Origin: Amycolatopsis mediterranei | GTDB lineage: Bacteria; Actinomycetota; Actinomycetes; Mycobacteriales; Pseudonocardiaceae | DNA length: 64,000 nt | Direction of reading: 5' to 3' | NCBI RefSeq assembly: GCF_026017845.1 | Contig: NZ_CP100416.1 | Location: 7,503,326-7,567,325, forward strand | In this document: positions 25,287 to 33,022 of the stretch, piece by piece | How the letters are laid out: every line of letters begins with the position of its first letter | Position numbering within the stretch: the stretch's first letter is position 1 | Translations under genes and position numbers: made by a program | The notes under the pieces: model-generated | Database searches by the model: none | What the model was told of the DNA's origin: nothing | The model's input: the letters and a program-made list of their open reading frames with translations, nothing else

Positions 25287-25970
25287 TCAGCCGGACTCGT
25301 CGGTGACGCCATGCGGAGCACCGACCGGCTTCGATTCCGGCGAACCCCGTTGCCGGAGGTACACGCTCAACACCGCCATCGAACCGATGGCCAGAAACTC
25401 CGATTGCCAGTTCTGCAGCGTCCGGTTCCAGAAGTCCGACGACACCAGATACTCCGGCCACGACACCGGGTCCCCGAAGTCGCTCAGCTGCTCGGCGTTG
25501 TACGCCGCGACTCCGGCGACCGACTGCGCCAGCCACGACAGCAGAAAGATGCCCCCCATCACCAAAGCCAAAGAGCGCGCGAACACCGCAGTCCGCCACC
25601 CGCCGGCCTTCGCCCACTTCGGCGAACCGGGCTGCACGTGCCGCCCGAGGAGCTGATCCTCGTCGCTTTCGGTGCCGATCCGGCTCAGCGGCTTCGATTC
25701 CGGCGAGCCGCGCTGCACCAGCCACACGGTCGCGAAGACGTACAAGAAGAACTGCAGGTACTCCGACTGCCAGTTCTCCGCAACGTCCACGGCAAACGAC
25801 GAGGACGTCAGGTAGCTGCCGAGTCCGACCGGGTCGACGCCGTGCGCGAGCTGCCGGTCGTTGAAATCGGCCATCCCGGACAATGCCTGGCCGGCGAGGC
25901 TCAGCAGGAACAGCCCGCCGAAGCCGAGGGAAAGGCCGTTGTGCCGGACGAAGGTGCGCAAGCCGCTCAT
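25287..25970 (-). CDS. DUF6766-family membrane protein
   Basis: 227 residues with two similar halves, an internal duplication. Each half has a long hydrophobic helix (LGFGGLFLLSLAGQALSG; LALVMGGIFLLSWLAQSVAG), a loop with FNDRQLAHG or YNAEQLSDFG, YL-x-SS-x-F, and ENWQSEYLQFF or QNWQSEFLAI followed by RQRGSPESKP. This matches the DUF6766 family, of unknown function and common beside stress genes. ATG 25970 overlaps the stop of the 29-residue membrane peptide (ATGA). Confidence 0.8.
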   Translation of the reverse strand: MSGLRTFVRHNGLSLGFGGLFLLSLAGQALSGMADFNDRQLAHGVDPVGLGSYLTSSSFAVDVAENWQSEYLQFFLYVFATVWLVQRGSPESKPLSRIGTESDEDQLLGRHVQPGSPKWAKAGGWRTAVFARSLALVMGGIFLLSWLAQSVAGVAAYNAEQLSDFGDPVSWPEYLVSSDFWNRTLQNWQSEFLAIGSMAVLSVYLRQRGSPESKPVGAPHGVTDESG

Positions 25971-26056
25971 CGTCCGAGCACCCCGATGACGACGAAGTAC
26001 ACGAGACCGGCGATCACGAGCACCAGATACCCGGCGAACATCGCGCGGGCCCTCAT
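25967..26056 (-). CDS. 29-residue single-pass membrane peptide
   Basis: A very small frame: MRARAMF, then one hydrophobic helix (AGYLVLVIAGLVYFVVIGVL) and a final GR. The ATG overlaps the stop of the lipoprotein gene (ATGA) and its own TGA overlaps the ATG of the DUF6766 gene (ATGA). It is thus locked between two real genes by translational coupling, which strongly favours it being expressed. A basic N-terminus followed by the helix suggests N-in topology. Function unknown; a partner of the DUF6766 membrane protein is plausible. Confidence 0.7.
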   Translation of the reverse strand: MRARAMFAGYLVLVIAGLVYFVVIGVLGR

Positions 26057-26427
26057 CGCCCACCGACCAGGCAGTCGTAAACCTGCTCGTTCCGAGGCCG
26101 GCACCCGGCGCCGGTGACTCGCCAGCCGTCCGGGAACTCGTGCAGGAACAGCGTGTCGGCTGCCGAGCGAGCTTGGGCTTCGTCGCCCCAGACAACCGTG
26201 GCGGTGACCTCGCCGCGTGGGACCTGATCAACCGGTGAGCCCGGGCCGCAACCGGCAGCACCGAGGCCGTCGCGCGCACGCGGTGCCAGCAGGGCACACG
26301 CTGACGTACCGCCGTCGGCCACCGCGGTGATGAACTTCTGCGCTGCTTGGCCGGCCGACGAGCTGTCCGCGGCGGAACAGCCGGTCACTGCCGCCAGCGC
26401 ACCGAGGGTCGCGACGAGCTTGATCAT
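26053..26427 (-). CDS. Small lipoprotein of unknown function
   Basis: 124 residues: a signal peptide with lipobox VTGC at about residues 13-16, then a compact domain with three further cysteines (SACALL, GCGPG, GCRP/DCLV). The even number suggests exported disulfides. The ATG at 26427 lies 8 nt after the -10 hexamer of a GTGT-15-GGGTAT promoter, so the mRNA is probably leaderless. It is first in a three-gene overlapping unit with the membrane peptide and DUF6766 protein. Confidence 0.75.
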   Translation of the reverse strand: MIKLVATLGALAAVTGCSAADSSSAGQAAQKFITAVADGGTSACALLAPRARDGLGAAGCGPGSPVDQVPRGEVTATVVWGDEAQARSAADTLFLHEFPDGWRVTGAGCRPRNEQVYDCLVGGR

Positions 26428-26435
26428 GATGGCGG

Positions 26436-26460
26436 ATACCCGGAATTCGAAGGCTGACAC
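26436..26460 (-). promoter_or_regulatory. SigB/SigF-type promoter, lipoprotein-DUF6766 operon
   Basis: Minus strand: GTGT, exactly 15 nt, GGGTAT; the ATG follows after 8 nt. Confidence 0.65.
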
Positions 26461-26484
26461 TCGATCAAGATGTCGTATTCACCA

Positions 26485-26967
26485 TCAGCTGGCCAGCACC
26501 TGCGGAGACAGGATCTTCAGCATCGCGTTGGTCCATTTCAGCTGCCTGAGCGTCTGCGGGTGACAACGGCCGGCGAGGGCCAGCAGGTCCGGATCCTTGA
26601 TGGCCTGCGCACCTTGGGCGAGCAGTTCCCAGTCGAGGGAGACACCGGCTGCCTTGCGGTGCAGCCGCCGCAGATCGGCGAGCAGGAGCACGCCGGTTTC
26701 CGGCCGGCGTCCGCTCAGCTCGGCCACCGTCGCTCGGATCGCCTCCACCGGCTTCGACGGCGTCGGGGCATCGCCCGAGAGGTGGACGTCGTACGCGCGG
26801 GCAGCGTCGGCCAGATCACGGACATGGGCCTGCGACCACCGGGCCAGATCGTGTGCGACGTGATGCACCTCGTGCTCGGCGACGTGCCGGTCAGCGACCT
26901 TGAGCAGGTCTTTCGCCAGCGACGTCTCCGACCGGTGCAGTTCGCGGATCGCCAGACCGAGTTTCAC
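26485..26967 (-). CDS. Conserved helical protein, unknown function
   Basis: 160 residues, all helical, rich in His and Glu: IRELHRSETSLAKDLL, VADRHVAEHEVHHVAHDLARWSQAHVRDL. The HVAEHEVHHVAHD segment resembles the helices of hemerythrin-like or ferritin-like bundles, but the ligand set is incomplete for either family. GTG 26967 overlaps the stop of the molybdopterin oxidoreductase remnant (GTGA). It lies at the end of the unit driven from 28287-28311. Confidence 0.7.
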   Translation of the reverse strand: MKLGLAIRELHRSETSLAKDLLKVADRHVAEHEVHHVAHDLARWSQAHVRDLADAARAYDVHLSGDAPTPSKPVEAIRATVAELSGRRPETGVLLLADLRRLHRKAAGVSLDWELLAQGAQAIKDPDLLALAGRCHPQTLRQLKWTNAMLKILSPQVLAS

Positions 26968-28061
26968 CGGTTCCCTCCTGGCTCGAGGTCTTCCTCGACA
27001 CGAGTGTGACCGCCGGGCGCCTTCACGGTGTCGAGGCTGGAGCCGGCGCGGCGGATCGCGGCCGCGGCCGTCTTGAACAACGGCTGTTTGGACACCGGGT
27101 CCCAGTCGGTCCGCGTGAGTTCGTTCGCGGCGCGGTCACCGTCGCGGCCGGTGGGGTCGTCGGTGTCGAAGTAGCCGTAGTGGAACGGGAGGAACAGCAC
27201 TCCTTCGCGGATGCCGCCGACCCGAACGCGGGCCTGGGCCCGTCCGCGCGGCGTGGTGATCTCCGCCCAGTCGCCCTCGTGCAGGTCGAGCCGCTTCGCG
27301 TCCACATCGGACACCTCAACCCACGACTCCGGAGCCGCCGCCTGCAGCTGCGGCGCGCGAGCGGTCTTGGTCCGGGTGTGGAAGTGATGGATCGTCCGCC
27401 CGGTGATCAACGCGAACGGGTGCTCGTCGCTCGGAGCCTCTTGCGGTTCCAGGTACTCGGCCGCCTTGATCATGGCCTTGCCGTCCGGGTTCATCGCCCG
27501 GTATTCATCGGGCTCCATCGGCGCGCCGGTGACCAGGTCACGCCCGTAGCTCTCGCAGTAGCCGGGCTGGGCGAAGAACTTCCCGTCGGTGTAGAGCCGT
27601 TCGGTGCCGTCGGGATGCTCGTCGGTGCAGGGCCACTGCACGCCGCTGGTCGTCCGCAGCTTCGCGTAGCTGAGCCCGGAGTAGCCGCACGGCCGCCCGG
27701 CCGACGCGCGTTTCCATGCTTCGAACGCGGACTCGGCGTCGTGCCACCGCGGCAGCGGCGCGCCGTCCTTGTCGCGGAAGTCCATCCGGCGGGCGTAATC
27801 GAGCAAAATGTCCAGGTCCGGCCGAGCCTGCCCGGGCGGCTCGACAGCCTTCTCCGACAGGTGCACCGTGCGGTCGGCGTTGGTGAACGTGCCGGTCTTC
27901 TCGCCCCAGATCGCCGCCGGCAGCACAACGTCGGCGAGCTCAGCGGTCTCGGTGCGGAAAGCATCCTGCACGACGAGGAAAAGCCGCTCCTGGGTCGTCG
28001 AATGACCTTCAGGCACCCTTCCGGCCGCGAGCCGCCGAGGGCGCGCCCGCGTTTGCTTCAT
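26964..28061 (-). pseudogene. Molybdopterin oxidoreductase, C-terminal fragment
   Basis: 365 codons. From RLFLVVQDAFRTETAELADVV onward it matches the second half of assimilatory nitrate reductase / formate dehydrogenase-like molybdoenzymes. It includes WGEKTGTFTN, EPPGQARPDLDI, FALITGRTIHHFHTRTKT and the molybdopterin-dinucleotide-binding C-terminal domain (GDWAEITTPRG). The N-terminal 4Fe-4S cysteine motif and active-site region are absent; the first 25 residues (Arg-rich) are unrelated to the family. The enzyme cannot be functional as such. The ATG overlaps the stop of the upstream 40-residue gene, and its stop overlaps the next start, so the operon frame was preserved after the deletion. 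Confidence 0.83.
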
Positions 28062-28180
28062 TCGCGTCCCAGGACGATGGTGGGTTCCAGTTCCGCGGCG
28101 CCATCCTCGATCACGGCCTCCGTCGTGCCCACCGGTCGCGGTGCGTCCTCCGGCACGGACTCGATCTGCTTGACGTCCAT
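28058..28180 (-). CDS. 40-residue acidic peptide, first gene of a stress operon
   Basis: Starts MDVKQIESVPEDAPRP and ends IVLGRE; acidic, no cysteine, probably unstructured. ATG 28180 has GGAGG six bases upstream, one of the best ribosome sites in this region. A GTTT-15-GGGTAG promoter lies 106 nt upstream. Its stop overlaps the start of the molybdopterin oxidoreductase fragment (ATGA). No family recognised. Confidence 0.6.
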   Translation of the reverse strand: MDVKQIESVPEDAPRPVGTTEAVIEDGAAELEPTIVLGRE

Positions 28181-28286
28181 GACTGACCTCCGTTCACCAG
28201 CGCGCGGCACACGCTCGCCGGCGAGCTGTCGTTCGCCCGCACGAGCACCGGTGACTTCCCCACCGGCAGCCGATCGCGAACGGCGG

Positions 28287-28311
28287 CTACCCGGCTGAAC
28301 CACGCGCAAAC
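28287..28311 (-). promoter_or_regulatory. SigB/SigF-type promoter for the 28180 operon
   Basis: Minus strand: GTTT, exactly 15 nt, GGGTAG; a full match to the consensus core. Confidence 0.7.
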
Positions 28312-28378
28312 ATCGGCAGGCCGCCCCAGAAGTGTCGAACATGCCATCCAACCAGGTCGCGACCACCGAGGCCGGCGC

Positions 28379-28540
28379 TCACGACTTGTTGCCGGGCTCT
28401 TCGGTACGGCTGCCGAATTCGGTGTGTCCATGGGGACACTTGGGGATCTTGTGTCCCTGCTTGACCGAGACTTTCTCACCGCACTTCGCGCAGTGGAACT
28501 CCCCGGTCTTCTGTGCCTTCTCCCCGGCTTTCGCGGTCAT
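28379..28540 (-). CDS. 53-residue zinc-ribbon protein
   Basis: Begins MTAKAGEKAQKTGEFHCAKC. A CAKC knuckle and a second CPHGH pair form a zinc-ribbon-like metal site (Cys near 17, 20, 35; His near 37 and 39). ATG 28540 has AAGGGA six bases upstream. It lies 31 bp downstream of the formaldehyde-dehydrogenase-like gene and is probably cotranscribed. Similar small zinc-ribbon proteins are frequent in actinobacteria; role unknown. Confidence 0.75.
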   Translation of the reverse strand: MTAKAGEKAQKTGEFHCAKCGEKVSVKQGHKIPKCPHGHTEFGSRTEEPGNKS

Positions 28541-28571
28541 CGCGATTCCCTTTCTCCAGTTGGGCTTCGAG

Positions 28572-29708
28572 TCACGGTCGCAACAGGACCTTGGTCCAGC
28601 CGTCGTCGCGGTGGTCGAACTTCTCGTAGCCCTCCGCGGCCTGATCCAGCGGCAGCTCGTGCGAGACCAGGAACGACGGGTTCGCCTTCCCGGTGATGAT
28701 GAGGTCGCGCAGCTGCCGGTTGTAGCGCTTGACCGGGGCCTGGCCGGTGCCCATGTGCTGGCCCTTCATGAAGAGGCTGCCGTAGTCGAAGGCGATCCGG
28801 CCGTGCTTGGCCAGTTCGTTCGCCGCGCCCGGGTCGTCCGGCAGGGACACCCCGACCACGCCGATGCCGCCGGTCGAACGCACCGTCTTGACCAGGTTGT
28901 CCAGCACCAGCTCCGGGTGCTCTTCGCCGGTGTGGTCGTGCGCCTGGTAGCCCACCGCCTCGACGCCGCAGTCGGCGCCCGCGCCGCCGGTCGCGGCCAT
29001 GATCTGCTCGACGGGGTCGGCCTCGGACAGGTCGATCGGGATGGTGCCGATCTTCTCGGCCATGGCCAGCCGGTCACGTTCCTTGTCCACGACGTAGACC
29101 TCGGCCGCACCCCGGATCACCGCGCTGTGCGCGGCCAGCAGCCCGACCGGCCCGGCGCCGAACACCACGACCCGGTCACCGGGACGCATCCCGGCCAGCT
29201 CGGTGCCGTGCCAGCCGGTCGGGAAGATGTCCGACAACATGGTGAAGTCGTTCTCGTGCTCGGTGCCCCCGGGCAGCTCCAGCAGGTTGAAATCCGCCCA
29301 CGGCACGCGCAGGTACTCCGCCTGACCACCGTCATATGGGCCCATGTTCGCGTAGCCGTAGGCGGCACCGTCGACTCCCTCGGTGGGGTTGGCGCGCAGG
29401 CAGAACGACGTCCAGCCCTCGAGGCAGTTGCGACAGGTCCCGCAGGCGATGTTGAACGGCACCGACACCCGGTCACCGACCTTGATCCGGGTGACCCCGG
29501 ACCCGATTTCGGCGACGAAGCCCATGTTTTCGTGGCCGAGGATCTTGCCTTCTTCGACGTTCGTGCGGCCTTCGTACATGTGCAGGTCCGACCCGCAGAT
29601 GTTCGTCGTGGTGATCTTGACGATCGCGTCGGCCGGCTGCTCGATCTTCGGTTCCGGGACTTCACGCACCTCGACGCTGCGCGGTCCTTGGTACACCACT
29701 GCCTTCAT
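28572..29708 (-). CDS. Zn-dependent alcohol/formaldehyde dehydrogenase (GSH-independent type)
   Basis: 378 residues of the medium-chain dehydrogenase family. The catalytic zinc motif ICGSDLHMYEGR lies near residue 38 and GHENMGFVAEIG near 60. The structural zinc lobe CGTCRNCLEGWTSFC lies near 95. The Rossmann motif VVVFGAGPVGLLAAH lies near 180. The length and SDIFPTGWHG resemble glutathione-independent formaldehyde dehydrogenases. ATG 29708 has GAGGAG five bases upstream, and a GTTA-15-GGGTAG promoter sits 38 nt upstream. A related gene lies at 50520-51734. Substrate unproven. Confidence 0.85.
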   Translation of the reverse strand: MKAVVYQGPRSVEVREVPEPKIEQPADAIVKITTTNICGSDLHMYEGRTNVEEGKILGHENMGFVAEIGSGVTRIKVGDRVSVPFNIACGTCRNCLEGWTSFCLRANPTEGVDGAAYGYANMGPYDGGQAEYLRVPWADFNLLELPGGTEHENDFTMLSDIFPTGWHGTELAGMRPGDRVVVFGAGPVGLLAAHSAVIRGAAEVYVVDKERDRLAMAEKIGTIPIDLSEADPVEQIMAATGGAGADCGVEAVGYQAHDHTGEEHPELVLDNLVKTVRSTGGIGVVGVSLPDDPGAANELAKHGRIAFDYGSLFMKGQHMGTGQAPVKRYNRQLRDLIITGKANPSFLVSHELPLDQAAEGYEKFDHRDDGWTKVLLRP

Positions 29709-29745
29709 CTCGGCTCCTCGCTCACGAGTAGGTCTCGGCCCGCGG

Positions 29746-29770
29746 CTACCCGTCGCCGGGGAGCGGTAAC
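29746..29770 (-). promoter_or_regulatory. SigB/SigF-type promoter for the 29708 dehydrogenase
   Basis: Minus strand: GTTA, exactly 15 nt, GGGTAG. Confidence 0.65.
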
Positions 29771-29877
29771 CCCGGACAGCCGCTCGACGCTCGGCCATGC
29801 GACACATATCGCGATCACCCGACGCGGGGGACGAAAAGGCAGCTGTACCTCTTTTGGCGGAGTGGCGACGCGCCGAC

Positions 29878-29902
29878 GTGTAGCCAGGCCGAAGCCGGGT
29901 AT
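29878..29902 (+). promoter_or_regulatory. Orphan SigB/SigF-type promoter
   Basis: Plus strand: GTGT, exactly 15 nt, GGGTAT. The next plus-strand gene starts 513 nt later; a strong hairpin intervenes. Confidence 0.6.
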
Positions 29903-29909
29903 CGGTCTC

Positions 29910-29995
29910 TCGAGCTTCCGGAGCCGGTCCGCAGCAGGGCGGCAACGCTTCGGTTCCCGGCCGGGTGGTGACTGTCCCGGGTCACCACCCGGCCC
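29910..29995 (+). ncRNA. Candidate stress-induced small RNA
   Basis: A transcript from the promoter at 29878-29902 would begin near 29910. A perfect 13-bp hairpin (29960-29972 with 29981-29993, 8-nt loop) could end it after about 85 nt. No ATG lies in this stretch. It may instead be the start of a long leader for the ANTAR gene at 30416. Confidence 0.35.
29960..29993. terminator. Strong hairpin, possible terminator
   Basis: A perfect 13-bp inverted repeat with 8-nt loop and no T-run. Confidence 0.5.
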
Positions 29996-30280
29996 GCGTG
30001 CTCCAAACCGCCGGCGCCGCCTCCGCAACGGCGGTGTCCTGCGCGCCATGCTCGGGTCCACGCCGACGCCGGGCAACGGCCGGGCAGCTGCGGTGCCCGG
30101 CCCGCCGCACGTGACCAGGACGGTCCGCGGCGCGGCCTTGAGCAGACAGGGCCACCTTCCCGGCCGCCGTTCACGCACGTGGCGGAGGTCGCGCGGTGCG
30201 GTCAAGGTGACTCGGACGCCGATCGGGACGGCACTCCGTGATCCGCGATACGATCCGGTCGCCGGGGTTCCTCGCGCGTG

Positions 30281-30367
30281 CCGATCCGGTGGCACGTCAC
30301 CTCCGCAGCACAACGGCATCGCGCGACCGCCGAAGGATCTCGCCCTCCTCGTCCAGCAGTGGGCCCG
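30281..30367. repeat. Leader block shared with 18504-18612 (copy B)
   Basis: Second copy of the conserved leader in front of paralogous GAF-ANTAR genes. The six-base arms (30300-30305 and 30331-30336) are separated by 25 nt as in copy A. The single arm difference gives a U-G wobble only in the minus-strand transcript. The stretch between 29996 and 30280 holds nothing recognised. Confidence 0.6.
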
Positions 30368-30415
30368 TCATGGGGCACCTTCAGCTCCAACCCACCGAGG
30401 AAGGCGAAGCACACC

Positions 30416-31147
30416 ATGCAATCCCTCCATGACCAGCGATGGCCCGCGGTACTCGACGAGGTCACCGGCGCGCTCGATTCCCTGACCACCACCCTGGCGA
30501 CCGAGGACGACTTCGCGGTCCTCCTGCACCGGATGTGCGAGCAGGTCGTCAAGGCCGTGCCCGGGGTCGACGAGGCCACCGTCACCCTGCTGACCGACCA
30601 CCACCCCTCGACCGTCGCCAGCACCAGCGACGTCGTCACCGCGCTCGATCACGACCAGTACGCCACCGGCGACGGACCCTGCATCCGGGCCGCGGAAACG
30701 GGCAAGCTCGTGCGCGTCTCGGTCGCGGAAGCCGCCGGCACCTGGCCTGTTTTCGCCCGCGACGCGGGCGCCGCCGGGTTCGGGAGTTTTCTCTCCGCGC
30801 CGCTGGTCGTCGTCGACGGGCACTCCGGTGCGGTGAACTGCTACAGCGGTCACCACGACGGCTTCGCCGAGCTCGACGAGAAACTGCTCGACCTCTACAC
30901 CAGCGCCGCCACCGCCACGTTGCGTGTCTTCTCCCGCTATCTGCAGGCCCGGCGCACCGCCGAGCACTTGCGTACCGCCCTGCAGACCCGCGCCGTGATC
31001 GACCAGGCCAAGGGCATCCTCATGGCGATCCGGCAGATCAGCGCCGACGAGGCCTTCACCCTGCTGGTCGAACAGTCCCAGCGGGAGAACCGCAAACTCC
31101 GCGACGTGGCCGCCGAATTCGTCAACCACGCCACCGGCACGCCCTGA
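30416..31147 (+). CDS. GAF-ANTAR regulator (paralogue of the 18720 gene)
   Basis: 243 residues, closely similar to the 18720 protein along its whole length. GAF features include GVDEATVTLLTDH, GDGPCIRAAETG and FGSFLSAPLVV; the ANTAR features are RAVIDQAKGILMAIRQISADEAFTLLVEQSQRE. ATG 30416 has GAGGAAGG 11 nt upstream. It lies apart from the main ANTAR array, inside the stress island, and shares its leader with the 18720 gene, indicating duplication as a unit. An orphan promoter lies 500 bp upstream. Confidence 0.9.
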   Translation: MQSLHDQRWPAVLDEVTGALDSLTTTLATEDDFAVLLHRMCEQVVKAVPGVDEATVTLLTDHHPSTVASTSDVVTALDHDQYATGDGPCIRAAETGKLVRVSVAEAAGTWPVFARDAGAAGFGSFLSAPLVVVDGHSGAVNCYSGHHDGFAELDEKLLDLYTSAATATLRVFSRYLQARRTAEHLRTALQTRAVIDQAKGILMAIRQISADEAFTLLVEQSQRENRKLRDVAAEFVNHATGTP

Positions 31148-31331
31148 GCAGCCGCTACCCGGCCGCCGTTTCCCCGGCACCCGGCCCCGCACTGAACGCG
31201 TCACCTACGTCGATCTGGAAACGAACACTCCGGCATCCGCCGCGCCGCCTTTCCCCCGCCCGGCGCTTGCGGGGCCAAGCGCGCGACCACAATGGACCAG
31301 GCCTCAACGCATCCCGCGACAATCCCGCCAC

Positions 31332-32282
31332 TCAGGTGAGGTCGAGGATCGTCTTTCCCCGGCCGTGCCCGGAATCGAGCCGTTCGTGCGCTTTGCGCAC
31401 CTGCTCGAGCGGCAGCACCTCTTCGACGACGGGACGCGCCTGACGTCGCTCGAACACCGGCGTCAGCTCCTCCAGCCGCCGACGTTCCCGGGTGAGCAAG
31501 ATTCCGTGCAGCTGCTGGTTCCGCTGGTACAGCGGGCCCAGCTCGCCCTTGGGCGGCAGCACCGTCGCGATCCGGCCGAACGCGCGGGTCGCCGCGCAGC
31601 TCTTCACGAGGTTCTCCCCACCGACGAGGTCGAGCACCGCGTCCACCTCGGTGCCACCGGTGTGCTCCAGCGCCACCTCGACCGGATCGGCCTCGTGGTA
31701 ATCGACCGGCACCGCACCGAGCTCGCGCAGCAGGTCCTGGTTGTCCGGACCGGCCGTGGCCAGCACCCGCGCCCCGGCGGCGATCGCGAACTGCACGGCG
31801 AACGTACCGACCCCGCCCGCGCCGGCGTGCACCAGCACCGTCTCGCCGGGACGCACCGCCAGCCGGCGAACGACCGCCTCCCACGCCGTGCCACCGGCCA
31901 GCGGGATCGCCGCCGCCTCCACGTGGCTCAGCCCACCGGGCTTGGGCGCCACGATGGCCGCCGCGACGACGTTCAGCTCGGCGTAGCTGCCCGAGCGCGA
32001 CGCCATCTCCGGCGTGTAGAACACCTCGTCGCCCTCGGCGAATTCCTTCACGCCGGGGCCCACCGCCTCCACGACGCCCGAGACGTCACCGCCCAGGACC
32101 GCGGGCAGCTCGAGGTCCGGGATCGCCACCCCCTGCCGGATCTTCGCCTCCACCGGGTTCGTCCCCGACGCGAGGACCCGGACGAGGATCTCGCCCGGTC
32201 CCGGTTCGGGCCGATCGACCTCGCGCAGCGTCAGGACGTCCGGGCCGCCGAACTCCGCCATCACCACAGCTTGCACAGACAT
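31332..32282 (-). CDS. Quinone oxidoreductase-like MDR enzyme
   Basis: 316 residues of the zinc-free medium-chain family: EFGGPDVLTLREV at the N-terminus, LGGDVSGVVEAVG near 70, and the NADPH-binding motif VLVHAGAGGVGTFAVQFA near 145. It probably reduces quinones or enones with NADPH. ATG 32282 lies 9 nt after the -10 hexamer of a GTTT-15-GGGTAC promoter, the leaderless spacing used elsewhere here. Alternatives are GTG 32276 (with GGGGAAG upstream) and GTG 32291. Confidence 0.87.
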   Translation of the reverse strand: MSVQAVVMAEFGGPDVLTLREVDRPEPGPGEILVRVLASGTNPVEAKIRQGVAIPDLELPAVLGGDVSGVVEAVGPGVKEFAEGDEVFYTPEMASRSGSYAELNVVAAAIVAPKPGGLSHVEAAAIPLAGGTAWEAVVRRLAVRPGETVLVHAGAGGVGTFAVQFAIAAGARVLATAGPDNQDLLRELGAVPVDYHEADPVEVALEHTGGTEVDAVLDLVGGENLVKSCAATRAFGRIATVLPPKGELGPLYQRNQQLHGILLTRERRRLEELTPVFERRQARPVVEEVLPLEQVRKAHERLDSGHGRGKTILDLT

Positions 32283-32291
32283 CTTCCCCAC

Positions 32292-32316
32292 GTACCCGGT
32301 GCGGGCCCGGAGAAAC
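32292..32316 (-). promoter_or_regulatory. SigB/SigF-type promoter for the quinone oxidoreductase
   Basis: Minus strand: GTTT, exactly 15 nt, GGGTAC; divergent from 32338-32362. Confidence 0.7.
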
Positions 32317-32337
32317 GAGCGCCACCCGTTGGCGGCG

Positions 32338-32362
32338 GTTTGCGGCCCGGTCGTCCGGGTAG
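32338..32362 (+). promoter_or_regulatory. SigB/SigF-type promoter for the 32411 gene
   Basis: GTTT, exactly 15 nt, GGGTAG, 48 nt before GTG 32411. Confidence 0.7.
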
Positions 32363-32410
32363 CCGCTCAGAGCGGCGTAGCGCGCGCCGTCCCGCTTGGA
32401 AGGAGTCGCT

Positions 32411-32848
32411 GTGCCCGCACGTACCGCGGACGGCCCGGAACTGATGGCCGAAACCGAGGAACTGGCCACCGGAAAGAACTTCGCGGCGGTCACGACCGTG
32501 CTGCCCAGCGGACGGCTGCAGACCCAGATGATCTGGGTGCACGTCGAAGACGGCGAGATCGTGCTCAACACCGAAACCCACCGTGCGAAGGCCCACAACG
32601 TCGCACGCGACCCCCGGATCACCGTGCTGATCCGCGACGAGGAAAACCCCTACCGCTACGCCGAGGTCCGCGGGAAGGTGACCGGCGTCGAGAACGGCGA
32701 ACGGGCCCGCCGCCAGGTCGATCAGCTCTCCCGCAAGTACACCGGCGAGGACTACCCACCGGACAACATCAAGTCCGAGCGGGTCATCCTGCGCGTGACC
32801 CCGGAACGGCAGACCTACATCGACCAGGGCAAGGGCATCGCCGACTGA
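32411..32848 (+). CDS. PPOX-class split-barrel oxidoreductase (F420/FMN type)
   Basis: 145 residues of the pyridoxamine-5'-phosphate-oxidase-like fold: ELATGKNFAAVTTVLPSGRLQTQMIWV, IVLNTETHRAKAHNVARDPRITVLI, YAEVRGKVTGVENG. TPERQTYIDQGKGIAD closes the protein. Actinobacterial members often use F420; the sequence alone does not decide between F420 and FMN. GTG 32411 has GGAAGGAG five bases upstream. It has its own stress promoter and is divergent from the quinone oxidoreductase. Confidence 0.83.
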   Translation: MPARTADGPELMAETEELATGKNFAAVTTVLPSGRLQTQMIWVHVEDGEIVLNTETHRAKAHNVARDPRITVLIRDEENPYRYAEVRGKVTGVENGERARRQVDQLSRKYTGEDYPPDNIKSERVILRVTPERQTYIDQGKGIAD

Positions 32849-32988
32849 CGGGCACCACCCGGTCGGGTCTCCACCCTCGGGGAGCCCGGAACTCGTTCGA
32901 TCCGGCCATCGGAGGACGCCATGACCGAACGGCCGTCCGGCGAACCGTGACCCGGCCGAGCGGACAAGCCGGACCGCCCCGCCCGGAA

Positions 32989-33013
32989 GTGTGACCGCGC
33001 CTCACCCGGGTAA
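32989..33013 (+). promoter_or_regulatory. SigB/SigF-type promoter for the 33023 gene
   Basis: GTGT, exactly 15 nt, GGGTAA; the ATG follows after 9 nt. Confidence 0.6.
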
Positions 33014-33022
33014 GCGGTCCGC

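Noticed and set aside
31148-31331. GGGTAG on the minus strand in the spacer after the 30416 gene
   Set aside because: No GNNT box at 14-17 nt and it would read antisense into the ANTAR gene.
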